Source: Aplectana chamaeleonis
Taxonomy: Eukaryota > Nematoda > Chromadorea > Rhabditida > Cosmocercidae
Assembly (NCBI GenBank): GCA_029168955.1
Contig: JAPDOI010000139.1
Location: 890,501-954,500, forward strand
DNA: 64,000 nucleotides
Reading direction: 5' to 3'
Position numbers and translations under genes: made by a program. Shown in pieces: positions 52,201 to 61,358 of the stretch (the stretch's first letter is position 1; every line of letters starts with the position of its first letter). Under the pieces are notes generated by a model. The model was not told where the DNA came from. It did not search any database and saw nothing but the letters and a program-made list of their open reading frames with translations.

Positions 52201-53934
52201 AAGCCGGTACTGTTACTACCACTCCTTTTCACGAAAGAACCGCATGCTTTCCTTGAAGACGGTACTCCCACAGCGTCGTGAGCGTCACGAATGAATGCTG
52301 TCAGCCTCCCGTCAGAGTTGTCAATCGACTGAGTCTAACACGGTCGATATGCACGGAAATAGTCACAGACGGGTGCAGAAATCCACCCAATGAGTCCGTC
52401 TGCGACCGTCTGCTTGCATTCGCAATCTGCTCTGCCGATGCTGGTGTTTTACGCGCGCACACGGACAGGAACAACGCACCCGAGGTCGGTTTTTCCGCCC
52501 CGTCCCGGTCGGATTCAGTCAGTTTTTCGACCAAGTCTGACGGGAGGCTCAGTACCACCAACGTACGCTTTGTCACTTTCTATGTAGTCAAGCGCTGAGT
52601 GACAAATTGTATTAGTTTCAGAAGGACCAGAGGGAGAAAGAAACAGCAGAGAAAGACATTCGTCGACTACGTGGACCAGATGGTCAACCCATTTATTTGA
52701 CGAAAGAGAATGTGACCAAGCTTTACGGAGCTCATGAAGGAGCGAAGATTGAGACCTTTGAACGGCTTCAGAAAACCTTCACGCCGGAGCAGGTGATAAT
52801 TTTAACTCCGAAACTGGAGTCATTTGCGAGTTCTGAATACGCACCTGGTTATCAATCAGCCATGTTGGTAGGTACGGTACCGTGGTGGATGGGGCGCTAC
52901 CGCCTTTGTCTGCGCTTCCCTGTGTCTACCGCATCACATAAAAACGCGAAAACATGACCTCGCTCGCTCCCTGACCAAATCCTACGAGCGGTAGTGTATC
53001 ATGTCTGAGCAAAGGCGAAAAAAAGTACTGACCGAAAAGGCTGCTTCGGTTCAAAATCCTGCACAGTTTTCCCCTCAGCCTCGCTCTACAGATACTCCAA
53101 AGATCTGGTGTGAATATTGATGATTTAATGACTTGACGTTTTCAGCTCCGCGAGATGAATCGAACTGGCTACTCGATTCTGACCCCGAGTCAGCGCGAAT
53201 TTTTCTACGGTCCGGAGTCGCCATTCAACAATTCAGAAATTCTCGATGGGCTTCGTAACATCAGCGACTACAAAGTGCATAGAACCTTACGCGATACAAT
53301 ACGAGGTATAGCTGACGGTCGACTAGAATTTCAGTCAAAGAGTGGGGATGTGAGACTGTATGCGAAGACGCAGCTGCGTCATAAACGAGCCATCGTGCTC
53401 TCACCTATCAGTAATTTTCTCGTTATCAATGATCCTGCCACTACCAGTCAAGCGTTGATCCTGTCTCCAGTCAGATTCTCTGCCTTGATAAACTCTCCGG
53501 CTATATTCGGCACTGTTGTGTTGTCCCCATGGCTTTTCATCCCAGTCGTGCTTTCGCCCCGAATTCTCGGACCTGTGGTCTTATCACCGTTCGCAATGGT
53601 ACCTGTAATTCTCACTCCACTTGCTTTTGTACCTGTGATTTTATCACCTGGAGTACTGAATCCGTTCGTGCTCTCTCCCTTCCTGTTCACACCCTTCATC
53701 CTCTCTCCCCAGGTGATGACTCCATTGATCCTTACACCCTTTGCTTTCACACCTTTTATAGGCACAGCAAATGTTCTCTCGCCGCTCATTCTTTCACCCT
53801 TTGTTCTCTCTCCTCTGATACTTTCACCTCCTTTTATCTCAGCCCTCGTGTTCTCTCCTTATGCACTTTCACCCGTTTTGAACTCAACCGGTGCCATTTT
53901 CACTGCCGTAGCATCACCCAGCTGGTTGAGCTGA
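34178..53934 (+). CDS. MLT-10/DUF644 family moulting-cycle protein, gene B (complete)
   Basis: Twelve exons: 34178-34208, 34511-34581, 37288-37394, 37440-37618, 38189-38357, 41503-41577, 41692-41848, 41908-42043, 42234-42358, 51977-52156, 52622-52792 and 53146-53934. They sum to 2190 bases in one frame, giving 729 residues. Residues 1-16, MAVFFLVSLWVLSGCA, form a signal peptide whose codon 11 is split by intron 1. Residues about 35-190 are charged and contain two Cys (YKCAKDAEK, HAKCV). Residues about 190-550 are the DUF644-like region. Residues about 551-705 are P-x-x-L-(S/T)-P repeats, about nine good copies. The product is probably secreted and acts in moulting or cuticle renewal, by analogy to C. 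elegans MLT-10. It is the tandem paralogue of gene A. No AATAAA is seen close after the stop. The first two exons rest on the signal peptide and phase fit; the rest is firm. Confidence 0.9.
34511..34581 (+). CDS. gene B exon 2
   Basis: Acceptor CATTTCAG, donor GTTAGT; 71 bases, phase 1 in, phase 0 out. Encodes LSGCATPNLDEVEVDV then AKSPYYK. Acidic start of the mature protein. Confidence 0.7.
35406..35868 (+). mobile_element. MITE, 'GGCACAGCACACCC' type
   Basis: Ends TTAAAGGCACAGCACACCC and GGGTGTCCTGTGCCTTTAA. Confidence 0.78.
36321..36819 (-). mobile_element. MITE, 'GGCACAGCACACCC' type, inverted
   Basis: Ends TAAAAGCACAGGGCACCC and GAGGGTGTACTGTGCCCTTAA. Body is the complement of 35406-35868, for example CTCGTCCACGAAATTTTTGC on the minus strand. 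Confidence 0.78.
37205..37276. mobile_element. isolated TIR end next to exon 3
   Basis: GTACTTCTACTAGAGAAAATACGGTAC matches the right end of 30366-32159 over most of its length and stops about 11 bases before gene B exon 3. Confidence 0.6.
37288..37394 (+). CDS. gene B exon 3
   Basis: Acceptor GTATTACAG, donor GTAGGA; 107 bases, phase 0 in, phase 2 out. Encodes NGVFNVPMSEQSGNELLQHW, ADQAFSSLMASVAAER. A dispersed repeat ends about 11 bases before the exon. Confidence 0.82.
37440..37618 (+). CDS. gene B exon 4
   Basis: Acceptor ACATTAG, donor GTTTGT; 179 bases, phase 2 in, phase 1 out. Encodes LRLPKVSEKVRQRHYKCAKD and HAKCVSTLLEATAEEAKRI, a basic amphipathic stretch with two Cys. The preceding intron is only 45 bases. 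Confidence 0.87.
38189..38357 (+). CDS. gene B exon 5
   Basis: Acceptor TTTTTCAG, donor GTAAGC; 169 bases, phase 1 in, phase 2 out. Encodes a Ser/Arg-rich segment then APWSFNTFKRIKREVVNK and NSYNLIAKHR. The alternative frame stops before the donor and does not fit the phases. Confidence 0.85.
38370..38640. mobile_element. foldback MITE 'GTCCGAATGAG', copy 2
   Basis: GTGTGTCCGAATAAGACTGG and CCAGTCTCATTTGGACACAC are inverted ends. Begins a few bases after the exon 5 donor. Confidence 0.78.
39170..39455. mobile_element. foldback MITE 'GTCCGAATGAG', copy 3
   Basis: GTGCCCGAATTAGACTGGAG and GCCAGTCTCATCCGAACC inverted ends, with internal CACGCGGCCGGCATG. Followed by a CAGGGGTGTGCGGAAA hAT-like end at 39455. 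Confidence 0.72.
39644..40006 (+). other. 120-codon ORF of unknown meaning in gene B intron 5
   Basis: Open frame with FEFLKVFRKCLIRTNFTTVV and LANFITDMFRLQSELARFCE. The minus strand is also open over most of it. Not a copy of any repeat seen here. It starts 190 bases inside a hAT-like end, so it may be a transposon relic. No domain recognised. Confidence 0.25.
40098..40171. repeat. 74-base hairpin
   Basis: CATCTTTCATAGTCC and GGACTATGAAAGATG are exact inverted arms around a GC-rich loop with its own GCGTTGAG/CTCAACGC pair. Confidence 0.75.
40190..40740. repeat. dispersed repeat shared with 10920-12120
   Basis: CAGCCTGTTACGCCCTCTCA, CCCGCATAT, CCTTGCCAAGG, GGATGCTGCGGG and CAGCGTGGATCGATC in the same order as in the 4.58-kb element. 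Confidence 0.6.
41090..41262. mobile_element. MITE fragment, 'GCAGACGCGCTC' type
   Basis: GAGATAGCTA, GAGTCGTACGACC and GGAGCGTGTATGCTGCCTTT match parts of 30848-31335; internally deleted. Confidence 0.55.
41503..41577 (+). CDS. gene B exon 6 (SPFG exon)
   Basis: Acceptor TTTTAG, donor GTAGTG; 75 bases. Encodes SPFGTIAKQLTKTVLALKN, RKTHR. Equivalent to gene A 870-944. Confidence 0.92.
41692..41848 (+). CDS. gene B exon 7
   Basis: Acceptor TTTTTTCAG, donor GTAGAC; 157 bases. Encodes WQKVISEIKTYIDEEEEK, then a Lys/Glu-rich helix to GKRSLP. Confidence 0.92.
41908..42043 (+). CDS. gene B exon 8
   Basis: Acceptor CTTCCAG, donor GTAAGC; 136 bases, the same as gene A. Encodes SLQELEKMLKH through SGPLKLFREG. 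Confidence 0.92.
42234..42358 (+). CDS. gene B exon 9
   Basis: Acceptor TTATTCAAG (AAG rather than CAG), donor GTAGAG; 125 bases, the same as gene A. Encodes TKLAMMMAGQNISDFDDK and LRMISPKIMGLSPD. Confidence 0.92.
42516..42610. mobile_element. hAT-like end, CAGGGCTGTGCGGAAAA
   Basis: Same CAGGGCTGTGCG start as the element at 46772. No partner end was found nearby. Confidence 0.45.
43200..43267 (-). other. tRNA-like sequence (not a functional tRNA)
   Basis: A box GGTGGTGTAATGG, B box GGTTCGAGTCC. D stem GTG/CAC, anticodon stem CTCGC/GCGTG with one mismatch, loop CCGGAAA with C instead of U at position 33. Typical of a SINE-type tRNA derivative. Confidence 0.6.
43384..43451 (+). other. tRNA-like sequence (not a functional tRNA)
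   Basis: Acceptor TGTCGGT against CCTGACA, D arm GTG...CAC, T arm GCGGG-TTTGAGT-CCTGC. Same anticodon-loop defect as its inverted partner. Confidence 0.6.
43740..44040. repeat. C-rich minisatellite, GCCCCCCGTCACTGCCCTGAA units
   Basis: About ten units of roughly 20-24 bases between 43820 and 44020, with variable C-runs. The later units switch to CACGGCCCCGGA. Confidence 0.75.
44038..44142 (-). promoter_or_regulatory. LTR-like promoter segment, copy 2 (minus strand)
   Basis: Minus strand reads CGGTATAAAGGGCG, CCTCATCTC and, downstream, GGATATTTTTGGAGGAG. Weaker match than copies 1 and 3. Confidence 0.3.
44876..45275. repeat. GACTCAGTCGG repeat copy, interrupted
   Basis: Left part 44876-45001 and right part 45186-45275 match the halves of 26056-26296 and 52302-52552. 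Confidence 0.65.
45002..45185. mobile_element. TATACTT element, 184 bp, with exact 8-bp target duplication
   Basis: Ends TATACTTAGTATCCGAATC and ACTTCGGATAACAAGTATA, flanked by GGTTCCAC at 44994-45001 and 45186-45193. Shortest intact copy of the family. Confidence 0.9.
45620..46620. repeat. inverted copies of a TTAA-type repeat
   Basis: Segments around 45630-46060 reappear inverted at 46400-46610 and direct at 46630-46760 and 49200-49600 (AAAACGGTTTTGAA, TCACTGCCACGCTTTGACC, GTCCATACGTTGCGAGAGC). Complex, rearranged. Confidence 0.6.
46772..48777. mobile_element. hAT-like element, 2006 bp, no target duplication
   Basis: Ends CAGGGCTGTGCGTAA and TTACGCACAGCCCTG, perfectly inverted over 15 bases. 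Subterminal GTAATTCGTAAATCGTAA repeats at both ends. Flanks GATGGGCA and GTCCATAC do not match, so the site was rearranged. It contains a 42-bp minisatellite. Confidence 0.82.
47883..48092. repeat. 42-bp minisatellite, five near-identical copies
   Basis: Unit CCCCATATTTACTGTCTATT followed by CATGTCGGAATGGAATTGCTGT. The unit length is a multiple of three, so all frames stay open; the apparent 14-residue repeat proteins are by-products. Confidence 0.93.
50375..51480. mobile_element. large foldback element
   Basis: Outer arms TCAGTGAAATTATTAA and its complement near 51465, with CATCAATAACACGT. Inner arms 50980-51170 and 51230-51430 share ATCGCTCCATCGCTGCCAT and GACGTTTGCCACGAAGCGAT in inverted order. 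No real ORF. Confidence 0.8.
51977..52156 (+). CDS. gene B exon 10
   Basis: Acceptor GCTTTAG, donor GTGTGT; 180 bases, the same as gene A. Encodes VSVLSPSLFSLHNNGHG through VADVIEKRQ. It is separated from exon 9 by 9618 bases of repeats. Confidence 0.92.
52302..52552. mobile_element. GACTCAGTCGG repeat copy with inverted ends
   Basis: Ends CAGCCTCCCGTCAGA and TCTGACGGGAGGCTCA are inverted. Lies in gene B intron 10. Confidence 0.7.
52622..52792 (+). CDS. gene B exon 11
   Basis: Acceptor AGTTTCAG, donor GTGATA; 171 bases. Encodes KDQREKETAEKDIRRL, RGPDGQPIYLTKENVTKLYG and ERLQKTFTPEQ. Confidence 0.92.
53146..53934 (+). CDS. gene B exon 12, terminal, proline-rich repeat tail
   Basis: Acceptor GTTTTCAG; 789 bases with TGA. 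Starts LREMNRTGYSILTPSQRE, has RHKR at 53377-53388, then repeats such as PVVLSP, PVILTP, PFVLSP, PLILSP. One unit is degenerate (PFIGTA). Ends NSTGAIFTAVASPSWLS as in gene A. Confidence 0.95.
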   Translation, partial: LREMNRTGYSILTPSQREFFYGPESPFNNSEILDGLRNISDYKVHRTLRDTIRGIADGRLEFQSKSGDVRLYAKTQLRHKRAIVLSPISNFLVINDPATTSQALILSPVRFSALINSPAIFGTVVLSPWLFIPVVLSPRILGPVVLSPFAMVPVILTPLAFVPVILSPGVLNPFVLSPFLFTPFILSPQVMTPLILTPFAFTPFIGTANVLSPLILSPFVLSPLILSPPFISALVFSPYALSPVLNSTGAIFTAVASPSWLS

Positions 53935-55230
53935 ACAGAACATTCTAGTGATTTTCATTCGGAACCATTATAAACTACCATCACGCGCAACCGCCCACAG
54001 TTGTGGAGCAAGGAGTTGCTACGCGCTCGCCGAATCATGCATGACCTGTTGGATCCCATTGGAGGCCCGTAGAAAACCCATTTTAGTACAGTCCACGTCT
54101 CGCACGTTGTGTTGGAATGAATTTTGTATACCGTGCTTCCGACAGGTTATTTATACTCTTATAAAGTTTGCCACGAACGCAGTCGAGAACATACCGCGAG
54201 CCTCCTGCCTGCCGCAATTCTACTGACAACCTGCCGGGAACCTCGACACTACCTTGGTTTTCGCGTCGAGCACCTTGGCTCCGAGACCTTCAAATCCAAG
54301 ATCTGCAACGCCTGGACCCTGCCACCGATCTGGTGAAGTGTTGAACACCCCGGATAATCCGCGCCGTGTGAGTGCACAAATCTGTCAGTACTGGTGCTCC
54401 TGCCGCTTCCCGATTTGCTGCGCTCGGCCTGGCGATAAAGCTCATTCTCTACCAGATAACATAAATGAAAGAAAGGAATTAAGAAGAATCAGGAAAGAAA
54501 TTCGGGGGGCTAGGTAATTTTGGTGGGGTCCCAGAAGGTTCTCGGCGCCGTAATTCCACTCTGATCCTTTCATGAGCCATTCGGTAATAGATTTGCGGCG
54601 ACGATAATTAGTTTCGCGGAAGGTTCGCGTAGCTGTAAACCTACCTTTAACCTCCCGAGTCGGTGCTTCAAAAGCACAGTCTAACCACGTAATCACTTTC
54701 CAGTTTATCTACTTTGCTTGGAGAGAATTTCACGCTGATCATAATGGCGTCTCTAGAATCGCTCAAAACCCAAAACAAACGTTGTTATGGCCCCTCAAAA
54801 ATTGTGAAATCTGTAAGAATCTTCTCACTAATTCCTAAGATTTGACTTTCCGCGTTGGGCAGGGTTACTACACACAGCAGCCGGACCATAATATCAGATT
54901 TAACCCACGAGCTTGGACTGTGTTTTTGAACTTACCGGATCGTAGCCTGGAAAACTGCAACCCCGTAGCTTCGCAGGAGGTTCACGTGAATTCTATCTGA
55001 GTAAGGCCTTAGCTATACATCAGCGTTTAGCTGCTGCTGGTTTTTGCAGGACGTCTGCAATTGGTGAGATTTCGAAATTGGCTAATAGCAGACCTGCCGT
55101 GGAAGCCAGAGGCAGCAAAAGGCCTATGTATAATATAACTAGGGTCTAATACGATGAACGTGTTGAATTCTCTTATCTATAAATGTGAGAAATTGCTCGT
55201 GATGGTAATTTACCAACCTGTTTTCATTCA
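53935..55230. other. gene B 3' flank; no gene
   Basis: No AATAAA within 150 bases of the stop; the nearest weak candidate is ATTATAAAC at about 53967. TTTTGGTGGGGTCCCAGAAG near 54518 resembles a primer-binding site but no LTR ends are visible. No exon recognised. Confidence 0.4.
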
Positions 55231-55835
55231 TTATGGGTATGAATAAATGTTTTATATGTATTCTTTCTTCCCTGTTTCAAAATCTGAAAGACTCCGAGGA
55301 GATCTTGTGCAAAAGGTCTTATACCAAGACTGACGAAACTAGGATAATAAAAATCAAAAAGTTCACACACACACACACTCTAGGGCGCTCAATAAACATA
55401 AATGTGAATACGAAAGAGAACTTGGCAGGATTTGAGGAGCGGCGTATGCAGTTTCTTAGTCTCTAAAAACTACAAGCTATTTGTTCAGACAAATCATCGC
55501 TCGGAGCGGGACCGGAGAGCGACCCGAGAGACGCTGTCTCTCCGCTACGAGCGACCTACTCGAGCGACAGCAGCCGCTCTCCGGGCGACAGCAGTCCCGC
55601 ATCGGTCTCAACTATCACTGCAGTCCCTGTGCCGGTGATGGCGATTCTCAAAATTTTCCTGACTGCTATTTCGTCTTTATTTCCGCCTCTTCTGGAAAGG
55701 ATTCGTCCTTTTAAAAGGACAAGGTACTTGTTACAGCCTGTGGGCCAGGAGGTTAATCCTGCCACAGGCCGCAACAAGGATTTCAGCCCAGCATGGTCAG
55801 CGATGAGGAAGCCTTCCCCACCGCGAGTCATGGTG

Positions 55836-55950
55836 GATCCCCTCGGCCGCCAAAAATTGTCCTCCTGAGACTGACCTAAGGTCACCTCTCAAGAGTGGCC
55901 TCGAAAGGCCAACTACCCGTCTACACGAGACGAGCCGCCTTTTATACCCG
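55836..55950 (-). promoter_or_regulatory. LTR-like promoter and PBS-like junction, copy 3 (minus strand)
   Basis: Minus strand has CGGGTATAAAAGGCGG, CTCGTCTCG and, about 75 bases on, GGACAATTTTTGGCGGCCGA. TGGCGGCCGAGGGGATCC would be a plausible tRNA-complementary primer site. GAGCGAC / GTCGCTC inverted repeats surround it (55490-56190). Confidence 0.42.
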
Positions 55951-56229
55951 CTGGATTGTTCTTTGAGTGATAACGTGGCCCGCACGTTACCACTCAAAGA
56001 ACAACCAATACCGCGTCTCTCCATCTCTTGCGATGGCACTGGTGTCGCCCTGAGAGCGACCGGAAAGCGGCCGACGCTGATATTCCTACCGGACAAGGAC
56101 CGCTGTGCCAGTTCGCCCCTTGGCCGCTGTCCGGGCGATCACGTCATAATTGGGAGGAGCCGGTCCCTCTCCGAGCGATGGTTTGTCTGAGTGGTTATTC
56201 CAGAGCTCTACACCTAGCTATGGCACAGT

Positions 56230-57660
56230 AGTTTTTAATCTGCATCCTGCAATCTGCGATGGGTTGTTGGTCGCGTACAAGATAGCGAAAGAGTTGAGCC
56301 AATTTTTGCAGTTTGAAACATTGAGCTAATTCAGAAAAGCAACGTGAATTCGCTCGATCTCAACTGATGGTAAAGTACTACAAATTCTTCAGTAGGAAGT
56401 TTCGAAAGGAGATACATACTCGGGACTTCATTCGTGAAAATCTTCGGAAAAGAGTGATTTGAGTAAATCAAATCATCCAGCAGTCTTGGAACTTGAGCCC
56501 CAGGGCTGCAAGGACATGCGAAGAAAGGAAATGGAGAGAAGACTGCAAATCACTAGTGAACAGTGTTGTAGAGCTGACATAGAGTTCGCGTAATAATTTT
56601 AGTCTGATGAAATTGCGACGGTAGATCACCCCGCGCGAATCGAAACCCTATTCTTCAGTGAGGTAGCCAAGCAAGCACGGCCAGCCGCCTGGTCCATGCG
56701 TCAGACTAAATTGAAAACGGAAACCATGCACTCGACACGTAGCTTTGAATGGCCACACCAATTGTTCCGGCTTTCTGCATAATTATTAGATCAATGTAAA
56801 CTCACAAAGTGAATCCCTGCCAAAAATCCGTCCCGCGCGCTGTAAAAATGGTAGTCGTAACCGAGGAAATGTACTCATTTCTTGTTAATTATTAGCACCT
56901 ACCCTATAACAAAATGTAGTAGAACCATCCAGGAAAATTTGAGTGATTCACTGCAACTCCCTCACTTACTCTCTCATTAATCGGAAGCGTTTCTCTTATG
57001 CATGGGAGCGTAGCTCTCCTCGTCTCATTTTAGGATCTGATATGTGATCATGTGATGTTCACAGTGAGTTCAAATGAACGCATTGAACACGGGCGACGCA
57101 CCGGAGAAGAAGAGATCTTTTGGGGAGGAGTGAACGAAACACAGGACACAGCCTCGGAGAGAGTCTTCCGATTTGATGTGTTCTTTCAGTATCGGTTTGA
57201 GTTCTGCCCTTCTTCAGTCGTTGAATCCTGGTCTTTGAGAGAATCTACATGAAGCAATTCCTGCTCATTGTCCCACTCCAGTCTTCAACCTGGCAATAGG
57301 CGGAGACTCCGTTACCAGGTGAGGGTTCTATATTGATTCGGAAACCTCTCACTCTCACAGCCGTCATAATAACTCGCGTAATACCCTGGTAATCACTCCG
57401 TTCATGTATAAGCATAGTCGTGATGTGAATTGCTTCTACAGTTGTTCAGACAAACATTTGTCAGGCTTCTAGAGGCAAATACGCTTTTCAGCTAAATCCT
57501 TTTGTTACCACTCTCCAGTCTTAGATAGCAGCACTCTCTTTTTATCCGAATTTCTTATAACCATCGAGGACTTCTCGGGCGAGTTCAGATTGTCCTTGCG
57601 GACATGGCAATCTTCGTTAATGTTGCCACGTTTCCTCAAGTAATGTCAGAAGCTGTCTCC
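56230..57660. other. no gene recognised
   Basis: Single-copy-looking sequence with only short ORFs, the longest about 66 codons, none with a recognisable motif or convincing splice sites. Confidence 0.4.
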
Positions 57661-57664
57661 AGCA

Positions 57665-58241
57665 TTAAAGGCAGTGGTCGCGATCAAAAACGTTATCGAA
57701 AAAACTACAAAAATCAGCTTAGGTCGAAAACAGCTGAAAAACTATGAAGGTAGCTCGGCGAAAAACGGGCTAGAATTAGCGTTTTTAGGGCATAAAGATC
57801 CCAGTTCATGCACACGTGCACAGCTCCGCCCAAAAAGATCGCCGTCTCGTGCCGAACACTCAAAATTCATCGACATTCAGAGAAGAAATAAATGCAAATT
57901 TACTCAATGGAAACATTTGAACAATGAAAACAAGTACTCCAGTCAATATTCCGACTAGATGAGCACATAAATATTCGGACAGGTCAGTCCGAAGGTTAAT
58001 GTTCGTTGATTGAAATTCAATTTCAAGCCAGCTGATGTGCTTGATATTAGAGACCATCCATGCCGATGATGTGGAGGGGCTTGTCCATAATCAAAAGACA
58101 AGAAAGTTCATGATTCAAATTTGGCCCAAAACAGTGGTTTTTTCGCGATTTTTTTCTCGCATGTCCTACTACTCTAAACCTAGAAAAGGGTTTGAACAGG
58201 AAAAGACGACAAGCATATTTTATCGCGACCACTGCCTTCAA
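57665..58241 (-). mobile_element. MITE family M1 copy, reverse orientation
   Basis: Ends TTAAAGGCAGTGGTCGCGAT and ATCGCGACCACTGCCTTCAA. Core TGCACACGTGCACAG near 57810. Confidence 0.82.
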
Positions 58242-59053
58242 GTGCGGGCAATCGAAGAAAAATTTCCCCATCAACATTTCGCGATCCCGTAGTTTCAAAT
58301 TCTCAAGTCGAATCGCGGGCATGCCCCCAAGGCAGAGTTTGTCAAAACCCCAGGGTTCAAACCCACCCTATTGATCAATGCATGCCGCGTGCACAACAAC
58401 TCGCACTTACGGCTTTGTGGTCTGCGCCTAGGATATTGCTCATAGACATGACTAAAGAATCGACTTGGTGGAACTCCGAATTTGAAGCCTATTTAGTATA
58501 AGTGCTTTTTATACCCTGTCTATAACAGAGTGCACAAACTCACGGTCCGCCACTGGTCCTCTACTGGCCCTGTACTACGGTAATCAAAGCGTTTTGGTCG
58601 ACCCCTGTATGCGTCGGCGACTCCGTTAGGGGGCCAATAGAGTCTCACCGCTGAAAGGCGAGGCAGTATGCGATGGAGGTGAATCGATCGAGCGGCGCCG
58701 CATGGTCGATACTCCTCCATTCCATGGTACCGCGGGTTTCAGCGGAGTCTATTCGGTCTCTTCTCAGGCAATGGGGCGGACTTATCGCGCAAAAAAATTG
58801 TTGAGTAGTACAATACCGCCCGCGACTTCGGGAAAAACGGCGTTTTCGGCGCTTTTTCCGCCGAGGAGCGCCGCTTTGTCGTAACTTCGTTCAAAGTGGT
58901 CCGTTTTGGTTGCTAGGGACATATATAGAATCAGCATCGAGAGCGCTTCATTTTGAGCTCACACATGTCTTACCCTGCGAGCAAGGCATACTGGAATGTG
59001 ATGTGTTTGTGCTTGTCATGGCTGCTCAGGCAATCGCGGGGGTCGGTGGCCGG

Positions 59054-59597
59054 TTAAAGGCAGTGGTCGCGCTCAAATATGCTCGTCTTCTTTTACTCTC
59101 TAAACCCTTTTCTGGGTATAGAGTAGTAGAACCTATGAGAAAAAATCGCGAAAAAATAGCTGTTCTAGGCCAATTTCGAAGCTGGAACTTTCTTACTTTT
59201 GATGGTGGACGAGTCCACTCCACATCATCGGCATCTATGATCTCTAATATCGAGAACATCAGCTGGCTTGGAACTGAATTTCAATCAATGAACTTTCGGA
59301 TTTATGTACACATCTAGTCAAAACATTGGTTGAAGTGCTTGGTTTCATTGTTCGACCGTTTTATTAGGTAAATTTGCATTTATTTCTTCCTCTGAGTGTC
59401 GATGAATTTTGAATGCTTGGCATGAGACTGTGATCTTTCTGTGCACGTGTGCACGAACTGGAAATTTAGGGTCTCAATAACTCTAATTCTAGCCCGTTTT
59501 TCACCGCGCTACCTTCATAGTTTTTGAGCTGTTTTATATCTAAGCTAATTTTTGTAGTTTTTTCGATAACGTTTTTCATGGTGACCACTGCCTTTAA
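59054..59597 (+). mobile_element. MITE family M1 copy
   Basis: Ends TTAAAGGCAGTGGTCGCGCT and GGTGACCACTGCCTTTAA. Nearly identical to 22170-22705. Confidence 0.83.
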
Positions 59598-59929
59598 AGC
59601 AACACTTCACAATGAAATTGATCGGATCTGGCTGATCGGCGGAGGTTTCGGCATGACTCATAACTGCCGAAGTTTTTGTGGTAATGTTTCATATGTGCCG
59701 GAGTTTTCGGGGCAACATGTTGCAGTGTCTGCTCTGTTTCTCTCTACCACTCTCTTTTGTAGAGCGCGGAAATGGCAGCCCACAATGTATACGCTGCACT
59801 GGAATGTGAGGTGTTTGTGCTTGTCACGGCTGACACTGGGCTAGATATTGACGCTCTGGCAGGCGTCGGTGGCAGGTTGAATTGCCAATCCTGCCTCTGA
59901 ACCTGCCACCGACGCCCGTGACTGCAGGA

Positions 59930-60115
59930 GTGGTAGGGAGTGGTCGGTGAGAGGCGATCAGGCGAAACATTTGGTGCGAACACGTGAGTGTGACATCACA
60001 CTGAGTGGTCGGTGGGAGGTGATTAGGCAGAGTTTTTGGTGTGGACGGGTCAACTGTGACGTGGCATTGTAGGGTCGGTGGGAGGTTGACACGCGGAGTT
60101 TTCGGCATGAATGGG
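59930..60115. repeat. three imperfect GTGGTCGGTGGGAGGT repeats
   Basis: GTCGGTGAGAGGCGATCAGG, GTCGGTGGGAGGTGATTAGG and GTCGGTGGGAGGTTGACACG are spaced about 65-70 bases. GGTGGCAGGTTGAA at 59870 is an inverted relative. Confidence 0.6.
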
Positions 60116-60619
60116 GGGTTCAGGCCTCGCCCGCCTCTTTTTTTTCGTTTCGAGCGGCAGCACGCTACCTGTTCAACTCCTCTCAACCGGCCACCGACCC
60201 CTGCGAGTGTGTGAGACTCTCCGTTCGACATAGCGGCCCTTCTCGTCTCGCGGTAGAAACAGGGGTGGAGATGCAGAGCGCAGAGAAGAAGAGGAGCCCG
60301 CACAATTGGTGTCGGGTATGCTATGCCCGCCGGAATTCATTGATAACGAAGGTGAGACACTGCAGCATCCTACCCGGTGGTCTCCTCCCCGTCTTTGCAG
60401 GCGGCTACTCATGCCTGTTTCTGCTCTCACAGGTGGCGAAAAGGCCGCCACCACTATTGAAATCCCGACAGGGGAGGCACAAAAGCGGTTGCCATACGTT
60501 GGGCACGGGAGGGTAACGCCCTCTTCCTGCGCCCGCCGTTTCATGAATATGGCCACTGGATTCGGAGTAGTAGGAAATCTAAGAAAAATTTGCGAAAAAA
60601 GCTTTGTATTGGGCCTAAT

Positions 60620-61358
60620 TTAAAGGCATCGTTCGCGCTGGAAATCAATTTAATTTTTTTGGGGTCAATTACATCAATGAGCCCGGTAGACCACACCGGT
60701 GAGTTTTGGCGCTTCAAAAACCTAGGGTAATGTGGTTGGAAGAGGTTGAAGATGAGGATCCGCCACCAGTTCTCACCAGTCATCTAGCACTTTTTCATAG
60801 AATGTAGATCCGACCGGCAAACAACATGAAAAATAGTTACGACACAAACTTTACATGTAGAAAAACATCGAAAACAACAGTGACGAGGCCCTCGGGGCGG
60901 CATGGGCGGCGGGTTACGTTGGTGTTAGGCAGAGTTTGAAGCGTCTGCGCGTTTGATGATAGCGGCGCGAGGGCTGAAATGAGGTTAGGCTAGCACTGAA
61001 AGATCTTTCCCTCGCAAACCCTACCTAGGAGGGTGGGGCAGCCGAAACCTCGTTAAGACCCCAACTATTCATCTCCTGCACTCGCACAGCAATCATGAAA
61101 CGCGCCGACGCCCCAAACCCTGCCTAACCCCAACCTAACCCGCCGCGTACGTGCATGCCGCCTCCGAATGCAGAAAAACCTCGAAAACGATTTTGGCGCG
61201 AATTTCAAATTCGTATTTACAAGGTGTTCCAAATGAATTTTCTTTACAAATGGAAGTTTTTCATGGGCGCGTTCGACATTTTCGTTCACTAGAGAGACCA
61301 AGCTACGCAAAAACATGAAAAAATAATATACGGTTTCCTGCGCGTACGATGCCTTTAA
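60620..61358. mobile_element. TTAA-bounded foldback element, 'GGCATCGTTCGCGC' type
   Basis: Ends TTTAAAGGCATCGTTCGCGC and GCGCGTACGATGCCTTTAA. Inner inverted arms (GGCGGCATGGGCGGCGGGTT near 60898 and its complement near 61140). Confidence 0.72.

Noticed and set aside
53448..53948. ORFs of 113 and 139 codons overlapping gene B exon 12
   Set aside because: Shadow frames of the proline-rich repeat; equivalent shadow exists in gene A at 21215-21664.
54515..54545. Plus-strand primer-binding site TGGTGGGGTCCCAGAAGG
   Set aside because: Suggestive, but no LTR end, TATA box or second LTR could be placed around it.
59824..60556. Minus-strand ORFs of 127 and 159 codons
   Set aside because: They run through the GTCGGTGGGAGGT repeats and show no domain or splice structure.
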